The notes under the pieces were generated by a model. That model worked only from the letters and a program-made list of their open reading frames with translations, was not told the origin of the DNA and ran no database searches. From Bradyrhizobium niftali (GTDB taxonomy: Bacteria; Pseudomonadota; Alphaproteobacteria; Rhizobiales; Xanthobacteraceae): a DNA stretch of 64,000 nt. The first letter of the stretch is position 1, and the number at the start of each line of letters is the position of its first letter. A program made the translations under genes and the position numbers. The DNA is taken from the NCBI RefSeq assembly GCF_004571025.1, contig NZ_SPQT01000007.1, positions 62,001 to 126,000 of the forward strand, in the 5' to 3' direction. Below are positions 26,422-35,883 of the stretch, piece after piece.

Positions 26422-26556
26422 CAGGTGTCGTCCCGGCGAAGGCCGAGACCCATAACCCCAGGGAGGAGTTATGGCGCGAGCTGGCAACCACGAGTCTTCG
26501 TCAAACCAAATCCTGTGGTTATGGGTCCCGGCCTTCGCCGGGACGGCGCTGAGAAA
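26422..26556. repeat. Extragenic inverted repeat, family B
   Basis: Arms GTCGTCCCGGCGAAGGCCG and CGGCCTTCGCCGGGACG, with inner ACCCATAACCCCAGG pairing with CCTGTGGTTATGGGT. Other copies: 35884, 47650, 53888, 58715. Confidence 0.85.
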
Positions 26557-26562
26557 TGAGCT

Positions 26563-27801
26563 TTATCGCTCTTCCAATTTGGCGGGCGTGCCCCCCGCCC
26601 TCCGCCCCGGCGCCGGCCCCACATACCTTGCCCTTGGCCTGATCAGCTTGCCGAACTGCAATTGCTCGCTGGCATGGGCGATCCAGCCGACGCTGCGGGC
26701 CATCGCGAACATGGCGAGCTCGCTGCCGGCGGGCAGCCGCAGGGCATGCACGAGGACGGCGAGCGCATAGTCGATGTTGACGAATTCGCCGGTCGCCTCG
26801 GCAATCCGCTCCGGCACTTCGCGCGTGAATTTGCGCGGCGCGCCGGCGCGCGAGAGCGCATTCAGCAGCGATTGCGCGCGGGGATCGCCGCGCTTGTAGA
26901 CGCCGTGGCCGAAGCCGGCGAAGCGCTCACCGAGCGCGACGCGTTCGCGCACCACGGGAGCGACGTCGCGGTCGACCAGCGTTTTCACCAGCTGCGAAGC
27001 CAGCACGCCGGCGCCGCCATGCTTCGGCCCCTTCAGCGCGGCGAGGCCGGCAATGACGGCGTCGTAGAGATTGAGGCCGGTCGAGGCCGCGCAGCGCGCG
27101 GTGAAGGTCGAGGCGTTCAGTTCATGATCGGCGAGCAGAACCAGCGCGCGGCGGATCAGATCGGGCGCGTGCTTGTTGTCCGCCGCCCAGACGCGCGCGA
27201 CCTGCTGATGCAACGGCTCGGCCGAGGCTTCCGCATTGAGCATGGTTGCAACCAGCAGGCGGACGATGCGCGCGCCGACCATCGCGCGGCCATCGGGTGC
27301 ACGGGTGAAGGCGCGCGGATCGGCGCTCGCGGCCAGCGCCAGCACGGCGATGGCGCGGTCGATCGGCGCCGCCCGCCGCGCGGCCCCTGCGATCGTGCGC
27401 ATCTCCTCGGATATCTCGGGCTGATTATCAGGCGCAAACGGATCGACGCCGGAGACGTCCCAGAGCAGCGTCGCCGTGTGCTCCAGCGTGTCGTTCTCGG
27501 CGAGATCGACACAATTGACGCCGCGATAGATCGCACCCTCCTCGGTGATGGTCGAGATCTCCGTGTCCATGACCGGCAGGTCGGCATCGAAGCTGCGCAG
27601 CCCCCGCGGCTCCGGCGACGGTACCCGGCGCTCCTTCAGGGCGCGGACATCCTCGGCGCGGTAGCGGTTCTTGCGCGAATCCGGCGTCGGCTCGGAGCGG
27701 ATCAGGCCTCGGCTGACATAGGCGTAGAGCGTGGCCGGCGAGATCGCGAGCTCGGCGGCGGCCTCCCGGGCAGAGAGGTAGAGCTCATCGGAATTTTTCA
27801 T
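26563..27801 (-). CDS. Citrate synthase fused to N-terminal MerR-type HTH
   Basis: A 412-residue two-part protein. Residues 8-60 form a MerR-like winged HTH (LSAREAAAELAISPATLYAY, then YVSRGLIRSEP and YRAEDVRALKERR). From about 70 to 400 it is a citrate synthase with an intact catalytic triad: H261 in GPKHGGA, H299 in GFGHGVYK and D344 in NIDYALA, plus R308 in GDPRA. It can thus be both enzyme and DNA-binding regulator, sensing oxaloacetate or acetyl-CoA. The usual Arg after His in GFGHRVY is Gly here. It diverges from another citrate synthase across a 78-bp spacer with two palindromes, the likely site of autoregulation (inferred). Confidence 0.9.
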   Translation of the reverse strand: MKNSDELYLSAREAAAELAISPATLYAYVSRGLIRSEPTPDSRKNRYRAEDVRALKERRVPSPEPRGLRSFDADLPVMDTEISTITEEGAIYRGVNCVDLAENDTLEHTATLLWDVSGVDPFAPDNQPEISEEMRTIAGAARRAAPIDRAIAVLALAASADPRAFTRAPDGRAMVGARIVRLLVATMLNAEASAEPLHQQVARVWAADNKHAPDLIRRALVLLADHELNASTFTARCAASTGLNLYDAVIAGLAALKGPKHGGAGVLASQLVKTLVDRDVAPVVRERVALGERFAGFGHGVYKRGDPRAQSLLNALSRAGAPRKFTREVPERIAEATGEFVNIDYALAVLVHALRLPAGSELAMFAMARSVGWIAHASEQLQFGKLIRPRARYVGPAPGRRAGGTPAKLEER

Positions 27802-27802
27802 A

Positions 27803-27832
27803 TTGATTTATGTAATCAAGATTGATCAATCT
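27803..27832. promoter_or_regulatory. Two palindromes in the divergent citrate synthase promoter
   Basis: TTGATT-TATGT-AATCAA (27803-27819) abuts the perfect palindrome AGATTGATCAATCT (27819-27832) in an AT-rich island only 78 bp wide between start codons. A probable operator for the MerR-like domain encoded next to it. Confidence 0.6.
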
Positions 27833-27879
27833 GTCGAGAGGCCCGACTTTTATCGTGCGTAGAACAGGAGATTTAGGCC

Positions 27880-28974
27880 ATGAACATCCACCTCACCAAG
27901 AGCCAGATCGGGCTGGACGGCGTCCCCGCGGCCGAGACCGTGCTGAGCCATGTCGACGGCGAGCGCGGCGAGCTGATCATCGCCGGCGAGCATGTCGGCC
28001 GGCTGGCCGCCAAATCGAGCTTTGAGGGCGTCACCGCCCGGCTCTGGAACGGCGCCAGCAAGACCTCGCTGAGCGAGGCCAATGTGCGGGCGAGCCTGGG
28101 CGCCGCACGCGAGCGTGCCTTCGCGCGGCTCGCCGAGCTGCTGCCGGCGACGCACGGCATGGGGATCGTCGACGGGTTTCGCGCGGCCGTCGCGGGCCTT
28201 CGCGCCGAGCACGGGCTGGAACATGAGGCGACCATCGTCGGCGCGTTTCCGGTGATTTCAGGCGCGCTGGTCCGGCGCGCCAAGGGGCTGGAGCCGGTCG
28301 CCCCCGATCCGAGCGCGAGCCACGCCGCCGACTCGCTCCGCATGCTGCATGGGCGCGCGCCGGCCTCTCGCGAGGTCACGGCGCTCGATGCCTATCTCGT
28401 CACCGTCTGCGACCACGGCATGAACGCCTCAACCTTCACAACGCGCGTGGTGGCCTCGACCCAGGCCGACCTGTTCGCGGCCGTCACCGCCGGCTATTGC
28501 GCGCTCACCGGTCCCTTGCATGGCGGCGCGCCGGAGCCGGTGCTGGAAATGCTCGATGCGATCGGCTCGCGCGAGCGGATCCAGCCCTGGGTGGATGCGG
28601 CACTGGCGCGCGGCGAGCGCATGATGGGCTTTGGTCATCGCGTCTATCGCGTGCGCGATCCGCGCGCCGACGTGCTGAAGACCGCGATCGAGGCCCTCGC
28701 CTCCAACGGAGCCGACCTACCCTTCGCCGGCGAGGTCGAGGCCTATATCCGCGCCGCGCTGCGCAAGAAGAACCCGGAGCGGCCGCTGGAGACCAATGTC
28801 GAGTTCTTCACCGCGATCCTGCTCGATGCGCTGGCGATTCCAAGGCAGGCGTTCACGCCGATCTTCGCGGTGGCGCGCGCCGCGGGGTGGACCGCGCATG
28901 CCCGCGAACAGCAGCGCACGGGACGGCTGATCCGGCCGAGTTCGTCGTATGTCGGGGCGATGCCAGAAGAATGA
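27880..28974 (+). CDS. Citrate synthase-family protein (CitA-like)
   Basis: A 364-residue enzyme condensing acetyl-CoA or propionyl-CoA with oxaloacetate by family. H214 (GPLHGGA), H253 (GFGHRVYR) and the DPRA Arg are present. However the catalytic Asp position is Glu308 in ETNVEFFTAIL, so activity or specificity may differ. No HTH. ATG 27880 has AGGAGA upstream. It is divergent from the HTH-citrate synthase fusion and probably controlled by it. Neither looks like the main TCA enzyme, so a special carbon-source or methylcitrate-type role is possible. Confidence 0.88.
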   Translation: MNIHLTKSQIGLDGVPAAETVLSHVDGERGELIIAGEHVGRLAAKSSFEGVTARLWNGASKTSLSEANVRASLGAARERAFARLAELLPATHGMGIVDGFRAAVAGLRAEHGLEHEATIVGAFPVISGALVRRAKGLEPVAPDPSASHAADSLRMLHGRAPASREVTALDAYLVTVCDHGMNASTFTTRVVASTQADLFAAVTAGYCALTGPLHGGAPEPVLEMLDAIGSRERIQPWVDAALARGERMMGFGHRVYRVRDPRADVLKTAIEALASNGADLPFAGEVEAYIRAALRKKNPERPLETNVEFFTAILLDALAIPRQAFTPIFAVARAAGWTAHAREQQRTGRLIRPSSSYVGAMPEE

Positions 28975-29065
28975 TGCAGTGACCCGGATGGAGCGAAGCG
29001 TAATCCGGGGAAGCCGATCGCCGTGCGAGAAAGCCCGGATGGCGCCGACGCTCCATCCGGGCCGG
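28975..29065. repeat. Extragenic inverted repeat
   Basis: CCCGGATGGAGCG and CGCTCCATCCGGG form the outer arms of a hairpin-capable element right behind the citrate synthase gene. Confidence 0.7.
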
Positions 29066-29194
29066 CTGCTTGGCTAACCGCGCCAGCGCAACACGCCGCA
29101 AGAGACCGTGATTGCGAGGACGGACTGGCGGCCATGCAGGAACACCCGAGCGCCTGGCGACTTACCTATCTGCCCCCGGTAGATCAGGAACGCT

Positions 29195-30241
29195 ATGCTG
29201 GACTTGTTAGGACATTCGGACGAGGCCAGGATCGGCGAGATCGCCGCCAGCTATGCGACGAGCCGGAGCGAGGCCGACGCCGATTCCGAAAGGCGCTTTC
29301 GCGACTTGCTCCAGGCGTTGCCCGCCGCGGTCTACACGACCGACGCAGACGGCCGCATCACATTCTTCAATCGCGCCTGCGTCGATTTTGCCGGACGCAC
29401 GCCAAAGATCGGCGAGATGTGGTGCGTGACATGGAAGCTCTACCTGCCTGACGGAACGCCGCTCCCCCACGATGAATGCCCGATGGCCATCGCGCTCAGG
29501 CAGAACCGGCCCGTGCGCGACGTCGAAGCCGTGGCCGAACGGCCGGACGGCTCCCGGATCTGCTTCATGCCGTATCCGACGCCGCTGCGCGACAAACGCG
29601 GCCGATTGGTTGGGGCGGTGAACATGCTGGTCGACATCACGGCCCGCAAGCAGGCCGAGCAGCGGATGATGCTCCTCACCTCCGAGGTCGACCATCGTTC
29701 GAACAATCTGCTCGCAGTGGCTCAGGCGATGCTGCGGCTGACGAAGGCAGACACCGCAGAAGAGTTCCAGGCCGCGTTTCAGGGCCGGCTCAGCGCCCTT
29801 GCCAACGTGCAGAGGCTGTTCTCGGCCTCGCGCTGGACTGGCGCGAATCTGAAGACCATCGTCGAAGAGGAACTGCGGCCCTACGCAAGCCGGGACGGCG
29901 AGCGGATCAGGATCGCGGGAGACGACGTCCATCTGCCGCCGACCCTCGCCCAGTCGATCGCAGTCGCGCTGCATGAGCTGGCGACCAACGCTGCCAAATA
30001 CGGGTCGCTGTCGACGCCTTCGGGCACGTTGGAGATCCGCTGGGCGACCAATGATGCAGAGCCCCTCGTGCTGCACTGGTCGGAGAGCGGCGGTCCCCGG
30101 GTCAACGCGCCGCCGACGCGCAGGGGCTTCGGGGTCGGCGCGATCGATGGCATCATCCGGACCTTGCGAGGAAAGGTTACCCGGCAGTGGAAGCCGGAAG
30201 GACTGGTTTGCGAACTGTCCTTCCCCGAGGTCGCCGCCTAG
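29195..30241 (+). CDS. PAS-domain HWE-family sensor histidine kinase
   Basis: A 348-residue soluble kinase. A PAS domain (about 33-150, from ERRFRDLLQALPAAVYTTDA) leads to an HWE/HisKA_2 core with phospho-acceptor H167 in EVDHRSNNLLAV. The ATPase domain has ALHELATNAAKYGSLS (N box), the family's altered motifs and RRGFGVGAIDGII. No membrane segments, so it senses a cytoplasmic signal; HWE kinases often act in light, redox or general-stress signalling. No response regulator is adjacent. Its stop codon overlaps the stop of the convergent J-domain gene through CTAG (30238-30241). Confidence 0.9.
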   Translation: MLDLLGHSDEARIGEIAASYATSRSEADADSERRFRDLLQALPAAVYTTDADGRITFFNRACVDFAGRTPKIGEMWCVTWKLYLPDGTPLPHDECPMAIALRQNRPVRDVEAVAERPDGSRICFMPYPTPLRDKRGRLVGAVNMLVDITARKQAEQRMMLLTSEVDHRSNNLLAVAQAMLRLTKADTAEEFQAAFQGRLSALANVQRLFSASRWTGANLKTIVEEELRPYASRDGERIRIAGDDVHLPPTLAQSIAVALHELATNAAKYGSLSTPSGTLEIRWATNDAEPLVLHWSESGGPRVNAPPTRRGFGVGAIDGIIRTLRGKVTRQWKPEGLVCELSFPEVAA

Positions 30242-30870
30242 GCCTCCCGCACGACCGTCTTCAGATAATTATACGCCTTGATGATCTCGATCAGGCGGTC
30301 TTCGGTGGAGCGGTCGCCGCCATTGGCGTCGGGGTGGTGCTGCTTGACCAGCGCCTTGTACTTGGTCTTGACGTCGGCGAGCGTGGCACTGGGGCCGAGG
30401 CCCATGACCTGGAGCGCCTTGCGCTCGGCGTTCATCACCTTGCGCGTCTCGGCCTTGGGCTGGGCGTCTGGCCCCTTCCGCCAGTTGGCGCGGCCGTTGA
30501 TCTCTGAGAACATGCTGAACGGATCGGACGCCATATCGATCTCGGCTTCCGCACCCTTCTTGCCGCCATTGGCGCCCATCTTCCAGGTCGGACGGTGGCC
30601 GGTCAGCGCATCCTTCTGGTAGCGCGCGACGGCGTCGGCATTCATGCCGGAGAAGAAATTGTAGTTCTGGTTGTACTCGCGCACGTGGTTCAGACAGAAA
30701 TGCCAGTACTCGCGCTGGTTCTCACGCCCCTTCGGCGCGCGGTGTGCGCCCTTGTTCTGGCATCCGGCCCATTCGCACGCGACCGCGGTGTCGCGCGGCT
30801 TCACCTCGGGCTGCTTGCCCCGCGGCTTGACGCGGATGGAGTCGAAGAACTTTGATGAATCGATCGGCAT
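30238..30870 (-). CDS. DnaJ-type J-domain co-chaperone
   Basis: A 210-residue protein with a C-terminal J domain (about 150-206): MGLGPSATLADVKTKYKALV, then KQHHPDANGGD with the essential HPD tripeptide, so it should stimulate a DnaK ATPase. The N-terminal part has a CxxC-like EWAGCQNKGAHRAP element and NHVREYNQNYNFF of unknown role. Divergent from bolA and neighbour of the cob genes in many rhizobia. The client protein is unknown. Confidence 0.9.
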   Translation of the reverse strand: MPIDSSKFFDSIRVKPRGKQPEVKPRDTAVACEWAGCQNKGAHRAPKGRENQREYWHFCLNHVREYNQNYNFFSGMNADAVARYQKDALTGHRPTWKMGANGGKKGAEAEIDMASDPFSMFSEINGRANWRKGPDAQPKAETRKVMNAERKALQVMGLGPSATLADVKTKYKALVKQHHPDANGGDRSTEDRLIEIIKAYNYLKTVVREA

Positions 30871-30977
30871 GGCTGACTTTGACTACGCAATGCAAAAACC
30901 TTCAAGTCTTGACATTGCAATTAGCTGCGAACCCGGCAAATAACGGAGTGCGATCTCTGCACCTGAATGGCACACAC

Positions 30978-31253
30978 ATGGCTATGAGCGATACTATCAG
31001 CAACAAGTTGCAGGAAGCTTTCACGCCGGAAAGCCTGCAGGTCGTCGACGAGTCACACCTGCATGAAGGCCATGCCGGCCATCGGCCGAGCGGCGAGACG
31101 CACTTCCGCGTTTATATTGTGTCTCAAGCCTTCAAAGGGAAGAGCCGGGTCGATCGCCATCGCATGATAAATGCGGCGCTGGCCGCGGAACTCTCCGGCA
31201 GCGTGCACGCGCTCGCGATCCACGCGCAGGTGCCGGGGGAAGGCGGGACCTAG
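30978..31253 (+). CDS. bolA: BolA-family protein
   Basis: A 91-residue BolA protein, which works with monothiol glutaredoxins in Fe-S cluster trafficking. Family features: SNKLQEAFTPESLQVVDESHLH, the HEGHAGH segment with metal-ligand His residues, then THFRVYIVSQAFKGKSRVDR and HALAIHAQVP. Start ATG 30978, with ATG 30984 possible. The frame is open further upstream but that part has no family match. Divergent from the J-domain gene across about 107 bp. Confidence 0.93.
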   Translation: MAMSDTISNKLQEAFTPESLQVVDESHLHEGHAGHRPSGETHFRVYIVSQAFKGKSRVDRHRMINAALAAELSGSVHALAIHAQVPGEGGT

Positions 31254-31261
31254 CTCGCCAA

Positions 31262-31407
31262 TCCGGCTGTCATGCCCGCCACCGGGTCTCGCCTTCGGCC
31301 AGCCCGATGACAGGCTCCGGCGGGGCATCCAGTAAACACTGCTGGCGAGATTCAATCGATAAGCCGCGGCGTACTGGATCGTCCGCCTGCGCGGACGATG
31401 ACACCGT
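31262..31407. repeat. Extragenic repeat, family A, degenerate
   Basis: GGCTGTCATGCCCGCC at the left, GCGTACTGGATCGTCCGCC and GGACGATGACACC at the right; the arms have diverged from each other more than in other copies. Confidence 0.7.
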
Positions 31408-31410
31408 GCG

Positions 31411-32715
31411 TCAAAACGACGTCCCGGCCCGCCTCGGCTTTGCCTCCTCCAGCTCCGCCTCGCGCGGCACCGGTGAAATACGGAGCGCGGTGATGCGGTT
31501 GCGTTCGCGGCGCAGGACGCGGAAACGGAAGCCGTGGAACGTGAAGCTCTGGCCGCGATCGGGGATCGAGCGCGCCTCGTGAATGACGAGGCCGGCGACC
31601 GTGGTTGCCTCTTCATCGGGCAGATGCCAGTCCATGGCGCGATTGAGATCGCGGATCGGCACCGAGCCGTCGACCACGACCGAGCCGTCAGGCTGGGCGC
31701 GCACGCCGGCGACCACGACGTCGTGCTCGTCGGAGATGTCGCCGACGATCTCCTCCAGAATGTCTTCCAGCGTCACGAGACCTTCAACTTCGCCGTACTC
31801 GTCGACGACGAGCGCGAAATGGGTCTTGCGGCGGCGGAACGCCTTGAGCTGCTCGGAGACCGGGCGCATCTCCGGCACGAACCAGGGCGGCAGCGCGATG
31901 GTGGAGACGTCGATGCGCGAGGTGTCGCCTTCGGCGGCGCGGATCGCGCGCAGCAGATCCTTGGCGTGGAGCACGCCGATGATGTTTTCCGGCTTCTCGC
32001 GCCAGAGCGGAATGCGGGTGTATTCGGTCGCCAGCACCTCGCGCACCAGCTCCTCCGGCGGCAGGTCGGCGTTGATCATCATCATCTCGGTGCGATGGAT
32101 CATGACGTCGGAGACCTGGAGCTCGCGCAGGTCCAACAGGCCGCCGAGCATGTCGCGGTCCTGCTTCTCGAACTTGCCCTCGTGATGCAACAGGTCGACC
32201 GCGCCGCGCAGGCGCTCGGTCGGCGACAGGATGGCCTGGTGCTCGCCGGCAAGGCCGAACAGGCGCATCAGGAGGCGCACGATGACTTCGACGATCTTGA
32301 GCAGCGGCCCCAGTACATACATGGTCAGCCGCATCGGGCGCGCGACCGCAAGCGCCATGCGGTCGGGCGCGTTGATGGCGATGGTCTTGGGCAGCACTTC
32401 CGCGAAGATCACCACCAGCGCGGTCATCACACCGGTGGCGTAGAGCACGCCGACATCGCCGAACCATGACGTGAAGATGGCGGTGGCGAGCGCGGAGGCG
32501 CCGATATTGGCGATGTTGTTGCCGAGCAGCAGCGCGCCGATCAGGCGCTCGCGCATGTCGAGCAGTTGCGAGACCACGTCGGCGTCGTGATTACCCTGCT
32601 TGGAGAGCCGCAGCATGCTGGCGCGCGAGGCGCCGGTCAGCGCGGTCTCGCTCGCGGCGAAGAACGCCGAGACCAGCAGGCAGAGGACGACGATGGTGAA
32701 TCCGAGCCAGTCCAT
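31411..32715 (-). CDS. CNNM/CorC-HlyC-family membrane protein with CBS pair
   Basis: A 434-residue inner-membrane protein related to CorB/CorC magnesium-efflux proteins. Residues 1-195 form the DUF21 (CNNM) transmembrane part, with SAFFAASETALTGASRASML and LLLGNNIANIGASALAT. A tandem CBS pair (about 205-340, MIHRTEMMMINADLPPEELV then HFALVVDEYGEVEGLVTLED) and a CorC_HlyC C-domain (350-425) follow. CBS domains usually bind ATP/Mg. Older databases call it hemolysin-like; transport of Mg or Co is the better guess. It precedes aroB/aroK downstream of a repeat of family H. Confidence 0.92.
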   Translation of the reverse strand: MDWLGFTIVVLCLLVSAFFAASETALTGASRASMLRLSKQGNHDADVVSQLLDMRERLIGALLLGNNIANIGASALATAIFTSWFGDVGVLYATGVMTALVVIFAEVLPKTIAINAPDRMALAVARPMRLTMYVLGPLLKIVEVIVRLLMRLFGLAGEHQAILSPTERLRGAVDLLHHEGKFEKQDRDMLGGLLDLRELQVSDVMIHRTEMMMINADLPPEELVREVLATEYTRIPLWREKPENIIGVLHAKDLLRAIRAAEGDTSRIDVSTIALPPWFVPEMRPVSEQLKAFRRRKTHFALVVDEYGEVEGLVTLEDILEEIVGDISDEHDVVVAGVRAQPDGSVVVDGSVPIRDLNRAMDWHLPDEEATTVAGLVIHEARSIPDRGQSFTFHGFRFRVLRRERNRITALRISPVPREAELEEAKPRRAGTSF

Positions 32716-32730
32716 GAACCACTCAAGTTT

Positions 32731-32788
32731 CTTGTCTTGACGCGTTTTCCTTGCGCGAACCGGTCCCCACTTCGCTCGAAAACGCTTT
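32731..32788. repeat. Extragenic element, family H
   Basis: CTTGACGCGTTTTCCTTGCG, CGAACCGG and CACTTCGCTCGAAAACGC match the element at 44059-44116 with few differences. The arms GCGTTTTC and GAAAACGC can pair. Confidence 0.8.
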
Positions 32789-32807
32789 CACGAAGTTCAG
32801 CCGCGCG

Positions 32808-33956
32808 TCACGCCTTGTGAGCGAGCTTCTCTTTCAGGAAGTCGCGCACCGGGGCCGGCTCGACATCCTTTGCGATCACGGCGCGCCCCACAGCCTCGAG
32901 CAGGATGAAGGTGAGCTTGCCGCGCTTGACCTTCTTGTCCTGCGCCATCAGGGCCATCAGCGCGTCGGCATCGGCAAGCCCTTCCTGCGAAAAGCCCGCG
33001 ATGTCCTGCAAGCGGGTCGGCAGGCCCGCTTCAATGAGATGCCGCTCGACGCGCGCCGCGTCGGCCTCGCCGATCATGCCGAGCTTGGCGGAGAATTGCG
33101 CCGCCAGCGTCATGCCGATCGCGACGCCCTCGCCGTGGAACAAGCGGTCGGAGAAGCCGGTCGCAGCTTCGAGCGCGTGGCCGAAGGTGTGGCCTAGATT
33201 GAGCAGCGCGCGCTCGCCGGTCTCGCGCTCGTCGCGCGAGACCACGCCGGCCTTGGCGCGGCAGGAGGTCGCGATCGCGTGCTCGCGCGCCGAGCCGCCC
33301 TTGAAGATGTCGGCGTGGTTCTTTTCCAGCCAGGTGAAGAAGGCCTCGTCGCCGAGCACGCCGTATTTGGCGACCTCGGCGTAGCCGGAGCGGAATTGCC
33401 GCGGCGACAGCGTGTCGAGCACGGCGGTGTCGGCAATCACCAGCACCGGCTGGTGGAAGGCGCCAAGCAAATTCTTGCCCTGCGGCGAGTTGATGCCGGT
33501 CTTGCCGCCAACGGAAGAATCGACCTGTGCCAGCAGCGAGGTCGGCACCTGCACGAAATCGACGCCGCGGCGCAGGATCGCGGCGGCAAAGCCGGCGAGA
33601 TCGCCGACCACGCCGCCGCCGAGCGCGATGACGAGATCGTTGCGCTCGATCTTGGCCGCGATCAGGGCTTCGCTGACCTTTTCGAGGCCGGCATAGGTTT
33701 TCGAGATCTCGCCTTCCTCGACCACGATCCGCGAGGTCGGGATGCCGACGGCCGCGAGCGATGCTTCCGTCGGCTCGAGCCAGTGTTTAGCGACGGTGCG
33801 ATCCGTCACGATCGCCGTGCGCACGCCGGGGCGTAAGTGCGCGACCCGTTCGCCGAGCGAGGCCAGCACGCCACGGCCGATGACGATGTCATAGGCGCGA
33901 TCGCCGAGCGCGACACCGACGTTGACGGGGTCGGAATGTTTCAGGGGCGCGGTCAT
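32808..33956 (-). CDS. aroB: 3-dehydroquinate synthase
   Basis: Second step of the shikimate pathway: DAHP to 3-dehydroquinate, with NAD and a divalent metal. The 382-residue protein has LGGGVVGDLAGFAAAI (NAD site), DSSVGGKTGINSPQGKN and the zinc-binding HTFGHALE; E and H ligands are present. It overlaps aroK by the ATGA junction (33953-33956), so aroK and aroB are translated together, as in most Proteobacteria. Confidence 0.96.
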   Translation of the reverse strand: MTAPLKHSDPVNVGVALGDRAYDIVIGRGVLASLGERVAHLRPGVRTAIVTDRTVAKHWLEPTEASLAAVGIPTSRIVVEEGEISKTYAGLEKVSEALIAAKIERNDLVIALGGGVVGDLAGFAAAILRRGVDFVQVPTSLLAQVDSSVGGKTGINSPQGKNLLGAFHQPVLVIADTAVLDTLSPRQFRSGYAEVAKYGVLGDEAFFTWLEKNHADIFKGGSAREHAIATSCRAKAGVVSRDERETGERALLNLGHTFGHALEAATGFSDRLFHGEGVAIGMTLAAQFSAKLGMIGEADAARVERHLIEAGLPTRLQDIAGFSQEGLADADALMALMAQDKKVKRGKLTFILLEAVGRAVIAKDVEPAPVRDFLKEKLAHKA

Positions 33957-34576
33957 CGTACGGCACTCGCAACGTCGACAGGTGGCTGAGACGCCTGCTC
34001 ACCGCAAAGATGCGCGCGCAGCGTCTCGATGCATTCCTCGACGATCTTGTCGTGCGGCACGTCGCGGGAGGCGATGGTGAGGTCGGCATGGCTGTAAACC
34101 GGCTCGCGCTCGGTGAGCAGGCGCGTCACCGTCCCTTCCGGATCGGCGGTCTGGAGCAGCGGACGATCGGCGCGGCGGCGGACGCGGCGCATGATGACGT
34201 CGTGGTCGGCCTTGAGCCAGATCGAGACCGCCTTCGCCGCGATCCGGGTCCGCGTCTCCTCGCGCATGAAGGCGCCGCCGCCGGTCGCCAGCACCGCCGG
34301 GCCGCCGTCGAGCAGGCGCGCGATCACCCGCGCCTCGCCGTCACGGAAATGGGCCTCGCCATGGCGCTCGAAAATCTCCGGTATGGTCATGCCGGCCGCC
34401 GCCTCGATCTCGGTGTCGGCGTCGACGAAGGGCAGCTTGAGCCGGGCCGCCATGCGGCGACCGATGGTGGATTTGCCCACCCCCATCATGCCGACGAGCA
34501 CGATCGAGCGCGCCCCGAGCGCCGACAGGATGTCGGCCTCAGGCGAAGCTTGTATCGGCAACGCGGCGTCGGACAT
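33953..34576 (-). CDS. aroK: Shikimate kinase
   Basis: Phosphorylates shikimate with ATP. A 207-residue product from ATG 34576 (MSDAALPIQASPEADILSAL). P-loop GMMGVGKST, substrate Asp/Arg sites DADTEIE and FRDGE, Walker-B-like GGGAF, lid RRRADRPLL. Upstream in-frame codons to 34687 include a 12-bp tandem repeat and are not typical of the family, so the shorter form is chosen. First gene of the aroK-aroB pair. Confidence 0.94.
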   Translation of the reverse strand: MSDAALPIQASPEADILSALGARSIVLVGMMGVGKSTIGRRMAARLKLPFVDADTEIEAAAGMTIPEIFERHGEAHFRDGEARVIARLLDGGPAVLATGGGAFMREETRTRIAAKAVSIWLKADHDVIMRRVRRRADRPLLQTADPEGTVTRLLTEREPVYSHADLTIASRDVPHDKIVEECIETLRAHLCGEQASQPPVDVASAVR

Positions 34577-34579
34577 GGG

Positions 34580-34615
34580 TCTCGCTCTGGATCTCGCTCT
34601 GGGTCTCGCTCGATC
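34580..34615. repeat. Three 12-bp tandem repeats before aroK
   Basis: TCTCGCTCTGGA, TCTCGCTCTGGG and TCTCGCTCGATC lie head to tail immediately upstream of the aroK ATG, where its ribosome site should be. Confidence 0.7.
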
Positions 34616-34758
34616 TGCCGCCAAAAGCGGCCTGCTTTGGCCACCTATACGACCCCGAAGGGGGCCTCGCCAGAGGACTCTTGCCACGAAACGGCGAACA
34701 TGTTGGATGATTTCATTGGTTAATTTGCCGACCTGGACCTTTACCGAGACCTTGCACG

Positions 34759-34905
34759 ATGCCCAGCCTGTTCCGCTTCCTGACGGTCGTCGCCGTGATC
34801 GCCGGCATCGTCTATGGCGTGGTCTTTGCGCTGGCGAACTTCGTCAATCCCAAGCCGCGGGAAATGACGGTGACGATCCCGCCGGATAAGTTTCTCAAGA
34901 AATAG
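34759..34905 (+). CDS. 48-residue single-span membrane protein upstream of xerD
   Basis: A short gene: MPSLFRFLTVVAVIAGIVYG, then VVFALANFVNP with one transmembrane helix, followed by a polar tail KPREMTVTIPPDKFLKK. The good hydrophobic span, its codon usage, and its position 17 bp before xerD (a site I recall it holding in other Rhizobiales) support a real gene. Function unknown. Confidence 0.72.
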   Translation: MPSLFRFLTVVAVIAGIVYGVVFALANFVNPKPREMTVTIPPDKFLKK

Positions 34906-34922
34906 GAGCTAGCCTCCAGGGC

Positions 34923-35882
<960 letters not shown>

Positions 35883-35883
35883 C

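Noticed and set aside
27803..27819. FNR/FixK2-type box (TTGAT-N4-ATCAA) in the citrate synthase spacer
   Set aside because: The half-sites are separated by seven bases instead of four.
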